64,000 nt of DNA from Caulobacter endophyticus (GCF_003116815.1 NZ_QDKQ01000052.1:147612-211611); one strand, 5' to 3'. Shown: positions 48,669 through 59,452, numbered from the stretch's first letter. The notes: a model not told the origin generated them from the letters alone. A program made the numbers and translations.

Positions 48669-51600
48669 TCAGCCCTTTCCCCAGCCGCCGCCGCCCGGCG
48701 TCTCGATGACCACGCGGTCGCCGGCGGCGACCTGCGCCTCGTCGGTGGCCGCCAGGGTCTGGACGGTCCCGTCGGCCCGCTCGATCCGCGCCCGGCCCAG
48801 CGCCCCGCTGCCCCCGCCATGCAGGCCGAACGGCGGCACGCGGCGGCGGTTGGAAAGCAGGGTGACCGTCATCGGCTCGCGGAAGCCGATGGTGCGCACC
48901 ACCCCGTCGCCGCCGCGATGCTCACCGGCCCCGCCCGAACCACGCCGGACCTGGAAGGCCTCGACCCGCACCGGATAGCGCGTCTCCAGCACCTCCGGAT
49001 CGGTCAGGCGGCTGTTGGTCATGTGGGTCTGGACGGCGTCGGCGCCGTCGAAGTCCGGCCCTGCGCCCGCCCCGCCGCAGATGGTCTCGTAATACTGTCG
49101 CCGTTCGTCGCCGAAGGTGAAGTTGTTCATCGTGCCCTGCGCCGCGGCCATGACGCCGAGCGCTCCGTAGAGGGCGTCGACCACCACCTGGCTGGTCTCG
49201 ACATTGCCGGCCACCACCGCCGCCGGATAGCGGGGCTTGAGCATCGAGCCCTCGGGAATGACCAGTTCGACCGGCCGCAGGCAGCCGTCGTTCATCGGGA
49301 TCTCGTCGTCCACCAGGGTGCGGAAGACGTACAGCGCCGCCGCACGACAGATCGAGGCCGGAGCGTTGAAATTGGTGGGGACCTGGTCGCTGGTGCCGGT
49401 GAAGTCCACGCGCGCGGTGCGGGCGGCCTGGTCGACGGTGACGGCGACCTTCACCACGCTGCCGTCGTCGAGCTCGTAGGCGAACGCGCCGTCCGACAGC
49501 CTGGCCAGCACGCGGCGCACTGCCTCCTCGGCGTTGTCCTGCACGTGGGCCATATAGGCCTCGACCACGTCCTGGCCGAACTCGGCGACGAGGCCGGTCA
49601 GGCTTTCGGCGCCGCGCGCGCAAGCCGCCACCTGGGCCTTGAGGTCGCCGATGTTCTGGTCGGGATTTCGCGCCGGCCACTTGCCCGAGGCCAGCAGCGC
49701 CCGGGTCTCGGCTTCGAGGAACCGGCCGCCTTCGACCAGCAGGAAGTTCTCGATGAGGACCCCCTCCTCCTCGACCGTCCTGCTGCCCGGCGGCATCGAC
49801 CCCGGGGTGATCCCGCCGATGTCGCCCTGATGGCCGCGCGCGGCGACATAGAACAGCAAGGCCTGGTTCGCATCGAACACCGGCATGATCACCGTCACGT
49901 CCGGCAGGTGGGTGCCGCCGGCATAAGGTGCGTTCAGCATGTAGACGTCGCCGGGCTTCATGCCCCGGCCGTCATTGCCGCGGCCGTCACGGATGGCCCG
50001 TACGCTGTCGCCCATCGAGCCCAGGTGGACGGGCATGTGCGGGGCATTGGCGATCAGATTGCCGTCGCGGTCGAACAGCGCGCAGGAGAAGTCGAGCCGC
50101 TCCTTGATGTTCACCGAATAGGCGGTGTTCTGCAGGGCGAAACCCATCTCCTCGGCCACGGCCATGAAGAGGTTGTTGAACACCTCCAGCATGACGGGAT
50201 CGGCTTCCGTCCCGGCCGCCCGGCGGGGGGCCAGGGCCTCGACACGGTCGAGGATCAGATTCAGGTGCGCATCGACCTTGGCCCGCCAGCCCGGCTCGAC
50301 GATAGTCGTGCCTGTGCTCTCGCGGATGATGGCGGGACCTTGCACCTCGGACCCAACGGCCAGTTGCTCGCGATCGAAGACCGGAGCGGCGTGAGCCACC
50401 CCAGCCATCCGGGCCTCCACGGTCGCCAGAGCCTTAGCGCCATCTAGAGCAGCGGATTGAAAATCCGCGCGTCGACCAGCGTCAGCGTGGCCGACGGCCT
50501 CGACGCTGAGCGTCTCGACCACAAGCGGCGTCGCCGGCGAGACGAAGCCGAAACGGCGTTGATGCAGCGCCTCGAACGCCGCCTGGACGCCCACTGCATC
50601 AGTCAGCGAAACCCGCAGCGGCGTGTCCGTGCCGGCATACTTGACCAGCAGCGCCGCTTCCGTCTCGACCGTCACCAGCGGCGCGTCCTGGGTGCGCAGG
50701 GCGGCTTCGGCTTCGGCCGCCAGGGCGGCGGCGCGGGCCGGCAGCGTCGCGGCGGCCTCGTCCAGGCGCTGCTCGACCGTGGCCTCGCGCAGCAGCCGCA
50801 GGTCCGCCAGCCCCATGCCATAGGCGCTGAGCACGCCCGCGAACGGGTGGATCATCACCGTCTTCATGCCCAGCGCGTCGGCCACCAGGCAGGCATGCTG
50901 CCCGCCCGCCCCGCCGAAGCAGGCCAGCACGTAGCGGGTGACGTCGTATCCCCGCTGGATCGAGATCTGGCGCACGGCTTTCGCCATGTTCTCGACGGCG
51001 ATGGTCAGGAAGCCCTCGGCGATCTCGGCCGGGGTCATGGCGCGACCGGTCGCCGCCGCGATCTCCACCGCCAAGGCCTCGAAGCGCTCGATGACCACGT
51101 CACGGTCCAGCGGCTGGTCGGCGTTCGGCCCGAAGACGTGCGGGAAGAACTCGGGCTGCAGCTTGCCCAGCATGACGTTGCAGTCGGTCACCGTCAGCGG
51201 TCCGCCGCGGCGATAGCAGGCCGGTCCGGGATTGGCCCCAGCCGAGGCCGGTCCTACCCGCAGGCGCGCGCCGTCGAAGCTGCAGATCGAGCCGCCGCCG
51301 GCCGCAACAGTGTGGATGTTCATCATGGGCGCGCGCATCCGCACGCCGGCCACCACCGTCTCGTAAGCCCGCTCGTACTCGCCGGCATAATGGCAGACGT
51401 CGGTCGAGGTGCCGCCCATGTCGAAGCCGATGACGCGGGAAAAGCCGGCTTCGGCCGCCGTCCTGGCCATGCCCACCACGCCGCCCGCCGGGCCCGACAG
51501 GATGGCGTCCTTGCCCCGGAAGGCCCGAGCGTCGGTCAGGCCGCCGTTCGACTGCATGAAGAAGAGCCGCGTCTCCGCCCCCAGCCGCGAGGCCACCTGG

Positions 51601-52274
51601 TCGACATAGCGGCGCAGGATCGGCGACAGGTAGGCGTCGACCACCGCCGTGTCGCCCCGACCGACCAGCTTCATCAGCGGGCTGACCTCGTGGCTGACCG
51701 AGACCTGGGTGAAGCCGACCTCGCGGGCGATGGCCGCGACCCGCGCCTCGTGGTCGGTGAAGCGGAAGCCGTGCAGCAGCACGATGGCCACGGCGCGGAA
51801 GCCGGCGTCGAAGGCGGCCTGCAGGCCTTCGCCGGCGGCGGCTTCGTCCAGCGGCCGCACCACCTCGCCGTCGACGCCGATCCGCTCGTCGATCTCGACG
51901 ACGCGGGTGTAGAGGGCTTCGGGCTTTACGATGTTGCGGTCGAACAGCCTGGGCCGAGCCTGCTGGCCGATGCGCAGGGCGTCGGCGTGACCCTTGGTGA
52001 TCGCCAGAAGGGTCGGCTCGCCCTTGCGTTCGAGCAGGGCGTTGGTGGCCACCGTGGTGCCCATCTTCACGGCGTCGACCGCCCCGCCGCCGCCCTGTTC
52101 GAGCAGGGCGCGCACGCCTGCGACGGCGGCGTCCTCGTACTGCTCGGGATTTTCCGACAGCAGTTTGTGGGTAATCAGCCGCCCATCGGGGCGGCGGGCG
52201 ACGATATCGGTGAAGGTGCCGCCGCGATCGATCCAGAATTCCCAGCCGGTCGCGGACAGCGTGTCTTGGGTCAT
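48669..52274 (-). CDS. 5-oxoprolinase / hydantoinase A-B fusion
   Basis: A 1201-aa ATP-dependent hydrolase fusing HyuA-like (about 1-680) and HyuB-like (about 690-1201) domains, as in eukaryotic OPLAH and bacterial 5-oxoprolinases. Motifs: [18 protein letters not shown] at the N-terminus, [21 protein letters not shown] site, and the HyuB start [20 protein letters not shown]. It likely opens 5-oxoproline to glutamate; hydantoin substrates cannot be ruled out. The ATG at 52274 has GGAG upstream. It could recycle product of the ChaC enzyme (4791-5354). Confidence 0.88.
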   Translation of the reverse strand: MTQDTLSATGWEFWIDRGGTFTDIVARRPDGRLITHKLLSENPEQYEDAAVAGVRALLEQGGGGAVDAVKMGTTVATNALLERKGEPTLLAITKGHADALRIGQQARPRLFDRNIVKPEALYTRVVEIDERIGVDGEVVRPLDEAAAGEGLQAAFDAGFRAVAIVLLHGFRFTDHEARVAAIAREVGFTQVSVSHEVSPLMKLVGRGDTAVVDAYLSPILRRYVDQVASRLGAETRLFFMQSNGGLTDARAFRGKDAILSGPAGGVVGMARTAAEAGFSRVIGFDMGGTSTDVCHYAGEYERAYETVVAGVRMRAPMMNIHTVAAGGGSICSFDGARLRVGPASAGANPGPACYRRGGPLTVTDCNVMLGKLQPEFFPHVFGPNADQPLDRDVVIERFEALAVEIAAATGRAMTPAEIAEGFLTIAVENMAKAVRQISIQRGYDVTRYVLACFGGAGGQHACLVADALGMKTVMIHPFAGVLSAYGMGLADLRLLREATVEQRLDEAAATLPARAAALAAEAEAALRTQDAPLVTVETEAALLVKYAGTDTPLRVSLTDAVGVQAAFEALHQRRFGFVSPATPLVVETLSVEAVGHADAGRRADFQSAALDGAKALATVEARMAGVAHAAPVFDREQLAVGSEVQGPAIIRESTGTTIVEPGWRAKVDAHLNLILDRVEALAPRRAAGTEADPVMLEVFNNLFMAVAEEMGFALQNTAYSVNIKERLDFSCALFDRDGNLIANAPHMPVHLGSMGDSVRAIRDGRGNDGRGMKPGDVYMLNAPYAGGTHLPDVTVIMPVFDANQALLFYVAARGHQGDIGGITPGSMPPGSRTVEEEGVLIENFLLVEGGRFLEAETRALLASGKWPARNPDQNIGDLKAQVAACARGAESLTGLVAEFGQDVVEAYMAHVQDNAEEAVRRVLARLSDGAFAYELDDGSVVKVAVTVDQAARTARVDFTGTSDQVPTNFNAPASICRAAALYVFRTLVDDEIPMNDGCLRPVELVIPEGSMLKPRYPAAVVAGNVETSQVVVDALYGALGVMAAAQGTMNNFTFGDERRQYYETICGGAGAGPDFDGADAVQTHMTNSRLTDPEVLETRYPVRVEAFQVRRGSGGAGEHRGGDGVVRTIGFREPMTVTLLSNRRRVPPFGLHGGGSGALGRARIERADGTVQTLAATDEAQVAAGDRVVIETPGGGGWGKG

Positions 52275-52332
52275 GAGGCGGGAAACTCCGGATCGTTCGA
52301 CCCGTGAATAGCTCCCGCCCCCGCCTACGTCA

Positions 52333-52908
52333 TTACCCGAAGAGGCCCAGCAGGCTCGCGATCCCCCACAGGCCCAAGCCAAGGAAGATCAGCGCCGCGC
52401 CGATGCGCACGTACTTCAGCGGCACGATCTTCGTGGCGGCCTCGCCCAGGTACACGGCCGGCACATTGGCCAGCATCATGCCCAGGGTGGTGCCGGCGGC
52501 CACCAGGGTGACGTTATGGAACTGCGCGCCCAGGGCCACCGTGGCGATCTGGGTCTTGTCGCCCATCTCGACCAGGAAGAAGGCGATGGCCGTGGTGGCG
52601 AACACGCCGTAGCGGCCCACCGCGCCGCCGTCCTCGTCGTCGGCCTTGTCGGGGATCAGCGCCCACGCGGCCATGGCGATGAACGAGATGGCGACCAGCC
52701 ACTGGAACCAGGCGCCCTGCAGGTACTGGGCGACCAGCGAACCGGCCAGCGCCGCCAGGGCGTGGTTCAGCAGCGTGGCGACCAGGATGCCCAGGATGAT
52801 CGGGATCGGCTTCTTGAACCGCGTGGCCAGGATGATGGCCAGAAGCTGGGTCTTGTCGCCGATTTCGGCAATGGCCACGACCAGGGTCGAGACGAGCAGG
52901 GATTCCAT
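52333..52908 (-). CDS. GDT1/UPF0016 family manganese exporter (MneA-like)
   Basis: A 191-aa inner-membrane cation exporter with six helices in two halves. Each half carries the EXGDKTQ motif: AEIGDKTQ near 14-21 and VEMGDKTQ in the second half. Bacterial members export Mn2+ and others (Ca2+/Mn2+) in eukaryotes. The preceding yybP-ykoY riboswitch supports manganese. I chose the ATG at 52908; a TTG at 52944 is also in frame. No strong ribosome site is seen before the ATG, compatible with riboswitch-controlled translation. Confidence 0.9.
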   Translation of the reverse strand: MESLLVSTLVVAIAEIGDKTQLLAIILATRFKKPIPIILGILVATLLNHALAALAGSLVAQYLQGAWFQWLVAISFIAMAAWALIPDKADDEDGGAVGRYGVFATTAIAFFLVEMGDKTQIATVALGAQFHNVTLVAAGTTLGMMLANVPAVYLGEAATKIVPLKYVRIGAALIFLGLGLWGIASLLGLFG

Positions 52909-52950
52909 GAAACACCGTTGCGGGGCCGAGCGCAGACAAGACAACAGCGA

Positions 52951-52982
52951 CCGTTTCCCCGCCCAGCCCGGACGGAAAACGA
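52951..52982 (-). promoter_or_regulatory. Hairpin in the expression platform of the Mn riboswitch
   Basis: An imperfect inverted repeat (minus strand CGTTTTCCGTCC paired with GGGCGGGGAAACG) sits directly after the riboswitch core and about 40 nt upstream of the exporter start. There is no U-run after it, so it does not look like a full terminator; it may affect translation or folding of the switch. Confidence 0.4.
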
Positions 52983-53100
52983 CGCCATTGGTCTCGCCAG
53001 GAAAGCTGTCGGTGCTTTCCTCGCCCGCGCCATGATCCGAGGATCAAGTATGTTGACGGCGGGCCCCGCTGATAGGCGCGGGCGGCTACTCCCCAAGGGA
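52983..53100 (-). promoter_or_regulatory. yybP-ykoY manganese riboswitch
   Basis: On the minus strand the order is GGGGAGTAGC, then GTCAACATACT (around 53047-53058), then GGCGAGACC, each with the consensus sequence and spacing of the yybP-ykoY family. The 5' CTTGG and 3' CCAATGG can pair as the P1 base. This class binds Mn2+ and activates exporters. It lies 75 nt upstream of the GDT1-family gene, which fits a manganese-induced exporter. Confidence 0.9.
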
Positions 53101-53203
53101 TGGGGGCGTGTAGCCGGGCTGGCCCCTCGGATCAAGCAGAGAGCCATTCGCAAGTTGAGGGATGGTCGGCAGTCGGAGAGCAAGGCCGTCGGCCGACAGT
53201 CCC

Positions 53204-53941
53204 CTAAACCGCCGCCGGAGCCTCGAACCGCAGCAGTTGGATCGCCACCCGCACCTTGCCGGAAACGAACGAGCCGCCAGCCGCGGTGAGCACCACGGGC
53301 GTATCGGCGTAATACGCCGTCGGTCCCACCACGCCGATGTTGCTGGCGTTCAGCGCCACGCCCAGCGAGCTTCCGAACTTGCCCGTCTCGCCGGCGACGC
53401 CGCAGCTGTAGGAAATCGCGCCGGTGACCGCGGCGCTGGTGCGGGTCGAGACGCCCAGCACGATGGCGCGGGCGGGAATCACGGCGGCGGTGACGACCGA
53501 CGCGCCGGTCAGGCTCGCCTCGACCTCGACGATCTCGATGCGAACATTGGCCCCGAACGGCGAGCGCGCGGCGGTCAAGCTGGTGAAGGTGGACGACAGC
53601 GCGACCCAGGCCGAGCCGGTGAACACCGCCATCTGGCCCTCGTCGACGATCCAGGCGGTGAAGCCGGCGGCGGGCGCGATGGACTCCCAGGCGCCGGCTT
53701 CGAAGCGCATCAGGCGTTGGGCAGGCGCGGACGCCCAGTCGCCCCCGGTCGCCGCGGCGGGACGGATCCACAGGGCGCCGTCGGCGGGATTGGCGGGCTG
53801 GATCGCGATCGTGCGGCTGATCACGCAGGGCTGGACGAGGCCGTCGAGCCTGGCGAGGCCTTCGTTGACGGTGACGTGCTTCTGGGCTTGCCCCGCAGCC
53901 ACATAGGGCAGCGAAAGACGGGGCGTGGCGGCGTCGGACAT
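53204..53941 (-). CDS. DUF2793 phage-like protein
   Basis: A 245-aa protein. The N-terminal half is DUF2793: TPRLSLPYVAAGQAQKHVTV, NEGLARLDGLVQPCV, PADGALWIRPAAATGGDWAS and the ESIAPAAGFTAWIVDEGQMA repeat-like strand. The C-terminus is a beta-rich domain (RAIVLGVSTRTSAAV). DUF2793 occurs in prophage and gene-transfer-agent tail contexts. No capsid or tail neighbours are present here, so it is an orphan. ATG start. Confidence 0.8.
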   Translation of the reverse strand: MSDAATPRLSLPYVAAGQAQKHVTVNEGLARLDGLVQPCVISRTIAIQPANPADGALWIRPAAATGGDWASAPAQRLMRFEAGAWESIAPAAGFTAWIVDEGQMAVFTGSAWVALSSTFTSLTAARSPFGANVRIEIVEVEASLTGASVVTAAVIPARAIVLGVSTRTSAAVTGAISYSCGVAGETGKFGSSLGVALNASNIGVVGPTAYYADTPVVLTAAGGSFVSGKVRVAIQLLRFEAPAAV

Positions 53942-54034
53942 GGCGCGCTCCTGGCGGGTTTCGAACCCGCTCAGGATCGCCTCGCCGGAGTCGCCGGGGA
54001 CGAAGCCGCCTTCGTCCCCGGCTCGATCCCCGTC

Positions 54035-55042
54035 CTACTCGGCGGCGAAAGCCAGGCGATTGCCGGCCGTCAGCGCGGTCTTGGCCGCCAGTTCGGCCTT
54101 CGCGTCCTCATATTCCTCCGCCAGGCGCGCGATGCGTTCGGCGACCGGCAGCACTTCGGTGATGGCGCCGATGCCCTGGCCCGAACCCCAGATGTCTCGC
54201 CAGGCCTTGGCGTCCTGGTTGCCGCCCGAGCCGAAGCTCATCTTCGACGGATCGCTTTGCGGCAGGTTGTCGGGGTCTAGGCCGGCGGCGACGATCGACT
54301 GGCGCAGATAGTTGCCGTGCACGCCGGTGAAGAGGTTCGAATAGACGATGTCGCTGGCGTTGGCCTCGGTGATCGTCCGCTTGTAGGCCTCCGGCGCATT
54401 GGCCTCCTCGGTCGCGATGAAGGCCGAGCCGATATAGGCCAGGTCCGCGCCCATGGCCTGGGCCGCCAGGACCGAACGACCGCTGGCGATGGCGCCCGAC
54501 AGGGCCACAGGCCCGTCGAACCAGGTGCGGATCTCCTGCACCAGGGCGAAGGGCGAGATCGCCCCCGCGTGGCCGCCGGCCCCTGCCGCCACCGGAATCA
54601 GGCCGTCGGCCCCCTTCTCGATGGCCTTGCGGGCGAAGCGGTCGTTGATGACGTCGTGCAGGGTGATGCCGCCGTACGAGTGGATCGCCTGGTTCAGGTC
54701 CTCGCGTGCACCCAGCGAGGTGATCACCACGGGCACCTTGTATTTCACGCACAGCTCGATGTCCTGCTCGAGCCGGTTGTTGGTCTTGTGGACGATCTGG
54801 TTCACCGCGAACGGAGCCGAGGGCATGTCCGGGTGGGCCTTGTCCCAGGCGGCCAGTTCCTCTGTGATGCGGGCCAGCCACTCGTCAAGCTGCGACAGCG
54901 GGCGGGCGTTCAGCGACGGGAACGAGCCGACGATGCCGGCCTTGCACTCGGCGATCACGAGATCCGGATTGCTGATGATGAACAGCGGCGAGGCGATCAC
55001 CGGCAGGCGCAGACGGTCACGCAGGATGGGCGGCAGAGCCAT
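54035..55042 (-). CDS. Nitronate monooxygenase-like FMN enzyme
   Basis: A 335-aa TIM-barrel flavoenzyme of the nitronate monooxygenase (former 2-nitropropane dioxygenase) family. Motifs: LPVIASPLFIISNPDLVIAE, IVGSFPSLNARP, the GAGGHAGAISPFALVQEI glycine loop and the DIWGSGQGIGAITEVLP ending. Bacterial members oxidise nitronates such as propionate-3-nitronate, and others are enoyl reductase-like. ATG at 55042. It is divergent from mutA with 160 bp between starts. Confidence 0.83.
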   Translation of the reverse strand: MALPPILRDRLRLPVIASPLFIISNPDLVIAECKAGIVGSFPSLNARPLSQLDEWLARITEELAAWDKAHPDMPSAPFAVNQIVHKTNNRLEQDIELCVKYKVPVVITSLGAREDLNQAIHSYGGITLHDVINDRFARKAIEKGADGLIPVAAGAGGHAGAISPFALVQEIRTWFDGPVALSGAIASGRSVLAAQAMGADLAYIGSAFIATEEANAPEAYKRTITEANASDIVYSNLFTGVHGNYLRQSIVAAGLDPDNLPQSDPSKMSFGSGGNQDAKAWRDIWGSGQGIGAITEVLPVAERIARLAEEYEDAKAELAAKTALTAGNRLAFAAE

Positions 55043-55202
55043 GGGACGGGGGTCTCCTCGTTCCGCGACGTCAGGCGCCGCGCATGTTAACAGCGTTAGC
55101 TTAAACGCCTGTTCATGGGACTTGCAAGCGCTTGACCTCCGTGGCGGCAGGCGCGCAACTGCGTCAAAATACAGGAATGCCGCACCGCAGGAGAACCCCG
55201 TC

Positions 55203-56666
55203 GTGAGCGAGGCGCCCGCCCAACTGGCCGACGACTTCGGCCCGCCCGACGAAGCCTTGGCGCAGGCCAAGTGGTTGAAACTGGTCGAAAAGACCCTCAA
55301 AGGGGCCGATTTCGACGAGACCCTGGTGCGCGCCACGCCGGACGGCATAGCCATCCGCCCGCTCTACACCGCCAGCGACGCCGTGGCCGTGACCCGCGAC
55401 CTGCGCCCGCGCGACCTCGACCGCCCCTGGGACCTGCGCACGCGCATCGCCCACCCCGATCCTCGGCACGCCAACGCCGAGATCCTGAAGGACCTGGAGA
55501 ACGGCGCGGCCTCGGTGTTGTTGGCGCTGCATCCGCAAGGCGGAAACGGCGTCGCGGTCGGTTCGCGCGAGGACCTGGCCCGCGTGCTCGACGGCGTGCT
55601 GCTGGATCTGGCGCCCGTGGCGCTGGACGCCGGATTCCTCGGTCCCAAGGCCGCCGACTGGCTGGGCGCCCTGGCCAAGGCCGCGCCCAACGCGCCGCTC
55701 GCCTTCCACATGGATCCGCTGACGGCTTGGATGCAGGCCGGCGTCAGCCCCGGCCCGATCGAGAGCCACGTGTTCAGCGCGGCCACGGTCGGCGCAAGGC
55801 TGGCCGAGATCTACGCCACGGCAACCCTGTTCCTGGCCACCGGCCGCGCCGCGCACGAGGCCGGCGGCTCCAACGCCGAGGAACTGGCGGTGATGGCCGC
55901 CAGCGCGCTCGCCTACGCCAAGGCCCTGGTCCGCTCGGGCCTGTCGATGGACGAGGCCTGGTCTCGCATCGTGCTGGGCGTCAGCCTGGACGGCGAATAC
56001 TTCACCGGCGTGGCCAAGGTGCGCGCCGTCCGCTCGCTGTGGGCGCAATTGACCCGCGCCTGCGGCGTTGAGCTTCCCGCCCGCATCGAAGCCCGCTCCT
56101 CGCAGCGGATGCTGGCCAAGGCCGACGCCTGGACCAACCTGCTGCGCCTGACCGCCGCCGGCTTCGCGGGCGCGGTGGGCGGGGCCGACACGGTCATCCT
56201 CGGAAACTTCACCGACGCCATCGGCCTGCCGACGGCCTTCGCCCGCCGCCAGGCCCGCAACACCCAGCTCGTCCTGATGGAGGAAAGCCACCTGGGCCGC
56301 GTCGCCGATCCGGCCGGCGGCGCCTGGTACCTCGACACCCTGACCGACCAGCTGGCCCGCGCCGCCTGGGGCTGCTTCCAGGCCATCGAGGCCGACGGCG
56401 GGATCGTCAAGGCGCTGGAAAGCGGCCTGATCGCCGACATGGTCGCCGAGACCCGTGAGGGACAAGAGGCGTCCTTCGCCGACAAGAGCCGCAAGATCCT
56501 GGGGGTCACCGCCTTCCCCAACGCCGAGGACAAGGCGCCCGACGTCGAGACGCCCGACGCGTCCGCCTTCGCGGTCGACGGCCCCGACCCGCGCTTGCCA
56601 GGCCCGGACAGCCGGTGCCCGGCCCTCACCCCCATCCGCTTCGCCGCCGCCTTCGAGGGAGCCTGA
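55203..56666 (+). CDS. mutA: Methylmalonyl-CoA mutase small (alpha/beta) subunit
   Basis: A 487-aa subunit homologous to the catalytic barrel but lacking the B12-binding C-terminal domain. The barrel motifs include GGSNAEELAVMAASALAYA and QARNTQLVLMEESHLGRVAD, and the sequence ends before any DxHxxG motif. Forms a heterodimer with MutB in succinyl-/methylmalonyl-CoA rearrangement (propionate metabolism). GTG at 55203 with AGGAG 9 nt upstream. Only 3 nt separate its stop from the mutB start. Confidence 0.9.
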   Translation: MSEAPAQLADDFGPPDEALAQAKWLKLVEKTLKGADFDETLVRATPDGIAIRPLYTASDAVAVTRDLRPRDLDRPWDLRTRIAHPDPRHANAEILKDLENGAASVLLALHPQGGNGVAVGSREDLARVLDGVLLDLAPVALDAGFLGPKAADWLGALAKAAPNAPLAFHMDPLTAWMQAGVSPGPIESHVFSAATVGARLAEIYATATLFLATGRAAHEAGGSNAEELAVMAASALAYAKALVRSGLSMDEAWSRIVLGVSLDGEYFTGVAKVRAVRSLWAQLTRACGVELPARIEARSSQRMLAKADAWTNLLRLTAAGFAGAVGGADTVILGNFTDAIGLPTAFARRQARNTQLVLMEESHLGRVADPAGGAWYLDTLTDQLARAAWGCFQAIEADGGIVKALESGLIADMVAETREGQEASFADKSRKILGVTAFPNAEDKAPDVETPDASAFAVDGPDPRLPGPDSRCPALTPIRFAAAFEGA

Positions 56667-56669
56667 GCC

Positions 56670-58826
56670 ATGAGCAAGTTCCCGAACTTCGCAGAAGTCT
56701 CCTTCGAGGCGCCCGAACCCACGGCCGCGCCCGCGGCCGGCAAGGCCTGGAGCACGCCCGAGGGCGTCGACGTCGCCCCTGCCTTCACCGCGCAGGATGC
56801 GGCGGGCCTCGACTTCACCGACGGCCGCCCCGGCGTCGCACCGTTCGTGCGCGGCCCCTACCCGACCATGTACGTCACCAATCCGTGGACGGTACGCCAG
56901 TACGCCGGCTTCTCCACGGCCGAGGACTCAAACGCCTTCTACCGCCGCAATCTCGCGGCCGGTCAGATGGGCCTGTCGGTGGCCTTCGACCTTGCCACGC
57001 ACCGCGGCTATGACTCAGACCACGAGCGGGTGAAGGGCGACGTCGGCATGGCGGGCGTGGCCATCGACTCCATCCTCGACATGCGCACCCTTTTCAGCGG
57101 CATCCCGCTCGACAAGATGAGCGTGTCGATGACCATGAACGGCGCGGTGCTGCCGATCCTGGCGCTCTACATCGTCGCCGCCGAGGAGCAGGGCGTCACG
57201 CCCGACAAGCTCTCGGGCACGATCCAGAACGATATCCTCAAAGAGTTCATGGTGCGGAACACCTACATCTATCCGCCCGCGCCCTCGATGCGGATCATCT
57301 CGGACATTTTCGCCTTCACCTCGGCGAACATGCCCAAGTTCAACTCGATCTCGATCAGCGGCTACCACATGCAGGAGGCCGGGGCCTCGGCCGACCTGGA
57401 ACTGGCCTACACCCTGGCCGACGGCATCGAATACGCCCGAGCGGGCGTGGCGGCCGGCATGAGCATCGACGCCTTCGCGCCGCGCCTGTCGTTCTTCTGG
57501 GCCATCGGCATGAACTACTTCATGGAAGTGGCCAAGATGCGCGCGGCCCGCCTGCTGTGGGCCCGCCTGATGAAGCGCGAGTTCGATCCCAAGGACGACC
57601 GCTCGCTGTCCCTTCGCACCCACAGCCAGACCTCGGGCTGGTCGCTGGCGGCGCAGGACGTGTTCAACAACGTCTCGCGCACGTGCGTAGAGGCGATGGC
57701 CGCCGTCAACGGCCAAACCCAGAGCCTGCACACCAACGCCCTGGACGAGGCCCTGGCCCTGCCGACCGACTTTTCGGCCCGCATCGCCCGCAACACCCAG
57801 CTGTTCCTGCAGATGGAAAGCGGCACCACCCGCGTCGCCGACCCGTGGGGCGGCAGCTTCTACGTCGAGCGCCTGACCCACGACCTGGCGGTCAAGGCCC
57901 TCGCCCACATCGAAGAGGTCGAAGCCGCCGGCGGCATGGCCAAGGCCATCGAGCAGGGCATCCCCAAGCTGCGCATCGAGGAAGCCGCCGCCAAGACCCA
58001 GGCCCGCATCGACTCCAATCGCCAGAGCGTCGTGGGGGTCAATCGCTACAAGCCCGAGGTGGCCGACGTCATCCCGATGCTGAAGGTCGACAACAGCTCG
58101 GTGCGCAACCAGCAGCTCGAAAAGCTGGCCCGCCTGAAGGCCGAGCGCGATCCGGCCGCGACGCAGGCCGCGCTGCAGGCGCTGGAGGACGGCGCGCGCG
58201 GCAGCGGCAACCTGCTGGCCCTGGCCGTCGACGCGGCCCGCGCCAAGGCCACCGTCGGCGAGATCAGCGACGCGCTCGAGCGGGTGTTCGGCCGCCACCG
58301 GGCCGAGATCAAGTCGATCCAGGGCGTCTACATGAAGGAAGCCGGCTCCGATCCCACCACCGCCCGCGCCAAGGCCATGGTCGAGGCCTTCGCCCAGGCC
58401 GACGGCCGCCGCCCGCGCATCCTGGTCGCCAAGATGGGCCAGGACGGCCACGACCGCGGCCAGAAGGTGATCGCCACCGCCTTCGCCGACCTCGGCTTCG
58501 ACGTCGACATCGGCCCGCTGTTCCAGACGCCCGCCGAGGCCGCCCGCCAGGCCGTGGAGAACGACGTCCATATCGTCGGTGCCTCGTCGCTCGCGGCCGG
58601 CCACCTGACCCTGGCCCCCGAGCTGAAGGCGGAGCTGGGCAAGCAGGGCCGCGCCGACATCATGATGGTGGTCGGCGGCGTGATCCCGCCACAGGACTTC
58701 CAGGCCCTGCGCGACGCCGGCGCCGCGGCGATCTTCCCTCCCGGCACCGTGATCGCCGAGGCGGTGATCGAGCTGCTGGAGAAGCTGAACAAGCAGCTGG
58801 GCTACACCCAGGGCGAGGCGGCTTAG
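56670..58826 (+). CDS. mutB: Methylmalonyl-CoA mutase large, B12-binding subunit
   Basis: A 718-aa catalytic subunit of normal length. The barrel has the conserved [27 protein letters not shown]-like [20 protein letters not shown] and [19 protein letters not shown] substrate region. The cobalamin domain (about 585-718) holds the base-off B12 motif [17 protein letters not shown]. It converts (R)-methylmalonyl-CoA to succinyl-CoA. In an operon with mutA; the GTPase chaperone meaB and epimerase are not in the window. Confidence 0.95.
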   Translation: MSKFPNFAEVSFEAPEPTAAPAAGKAWSTPEGVDVAPAFTAQDAAGLDFTDGRPGVAPFVRGPYPTMYVTNPWTVRQYAGFSTAEDSNAFYRRNLAAGQMGLSVAFDLATHRGYDSDHERVKGDVGMAGVAIDSILDMRTLFSGIPLDKMSVSMTMNGAVLPILALYIVAAEEQGVTPDKLSGTIQNDILKEFMVRNTYIYPPAPSMRIISDIFAFTSANMPKFNSISISGYHMQEAGASADLELAYTLADGIEYARAGVAAGMSIDAFAPRLSFFWAIGMNYFMEVAKMRAARLLWARLMKREFDPKDDRSLSLRTHSQTSGWSLAAQDVFNNVSRTCVEAMAAVNGQTQSLHTNALDEALALPTDFSARIARNTQLFLQMESGTTRVADPWGGSFYVERLTHDLAVKALAHIEEVEAAGGMAKAIEQGIPKLRIEEAAAKTQARIDSNRQSVVGVNRYKPEVADVIPMLKVDNSSVRNQQLEKLARLKAERDPAATQAALQALEDGARGSGNLLALAVDAARAKATVGEISDALERVFGRHRAEIKSIQGVYMKEAGSDPTTARAKAMVEAFAQADGRRPRILVAKMGQDGHDRGQKVIATAFADLGFDVDIGPLFQTPAEAARQAVENDVHIVGASSLAAGHLTLAPELKAELGKQGRADIMMVVGGVIPPQDFQALRDAGAAAIFPPGTVIAEAVIELLEKLNKQLGYTQGEAA

Positions 58827-58873
58827 TCGATCGGGCTCGGGAAATTTCCCGAACGCCATGCTAGGCTTCGCCC

Positions 58874-59452
58874 ATGAACGCTCCGGGCCGCCTTGCCGAA
58901 ACCGTCGCGCCATATCGCTTCACGTACGACGACGTGCTGCGGATGGTCGAGGCCGGCATCCTCGCGCAGGACGCCCGCGTGGAGCTGATCGAGGGGGAAC
59001 TGATCGCGGTGTCGCCGGAAAGCGTGCCTCACGTCCGCTGTCGGCGCTGGCTGACCCAGTTCTTCACCCGCCGCCTCGCCGAAGGCGAGTGGGAGGTCAA
59101 CGCCGGCGCCCCCGCCCATCTCGACGACCAGACGGCGCCCGAGCCCGATCTCGCGATCTTCCCGAGCCGCCTACACGATCGCGAGGTGCGCGGTTCTGAT
59201 ATCGTGCTGGCGATCGAGGTGTCGGTTTCCAGCCTGGCCTTCGACCTGGGCCGCAAGGCCGAGCTCTATGCCCAGAGCGGCGTCCGAGAATACTGGGTGG
59301 TCGACGTGCCAGGCCGCCGGATCATCGTCCATCGCGAACCGTCTGCGGGCGGCTATCGCGCCGTGCAGGAGGTTGGGATGCGGGGATCAATCGCGCCGAA
59401 AGCCTTCCCGCATCTGGAAATCGCCATCGTGAGCCTGCCGCTCGACGATTGA
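58874..59452 (+). CDS. Uma2-family (DUF820) restriction-endonuclease-fold protein
   Basis: A 192-aa protein with the PD-(D/E)XK-like core of Uma2: EPDLAIFP near 93-100, then LAIEVSVSSLAFDLGRKAEL and the YAQSGVREYWVVDVPGR strand. Members are abundant in cyanobacteria and occasional in proteobacteria; a nuclease activity is predicted but not established here. ATG start after the mutB gene. Lone, with no methylase or other partner, so not an obvious restriction system. Confidence 0.88.
   Translation: MNAPGRLAETVAPYRFTYDDVLRMVEAGILAQDARVELIEGELIAVSPESVPHVRCRRWLTQFFTRRLAEGEWEVNAGAPAHLDDQTAPEPDLAIFPSRLHDREVRGSDIVLAIEVSVSSLAFDLGRKAELYAQSGVREYWVVDVPGRRIIVHREPSAGGYRAVQEVGMRGSIAPKAFPHLEIAIVSLPLDD

Noticed and set aside
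50457..52307. Antisense frame opposite the 5-oxoprolinase
   Set aside because: The 5-oxoprolinase domain motifs are continuous on the minus strand, so the plus-strand frame is a shadow.
53204..53941. Gene transfer agent or prophage region
   Set aside because: Only one DUF2793 gene is present; no capsid, portal, terminase or tail genes lie within the window.
55043..55202. CtrA-type TTAA-N7-TTAA site between the nitronate monooxygenase-like gene and mutA
   Set aside because: TTAA occurrences (in GTTAACAGCGTTAGCTTAAA) have the wrong spacing for the consensus.
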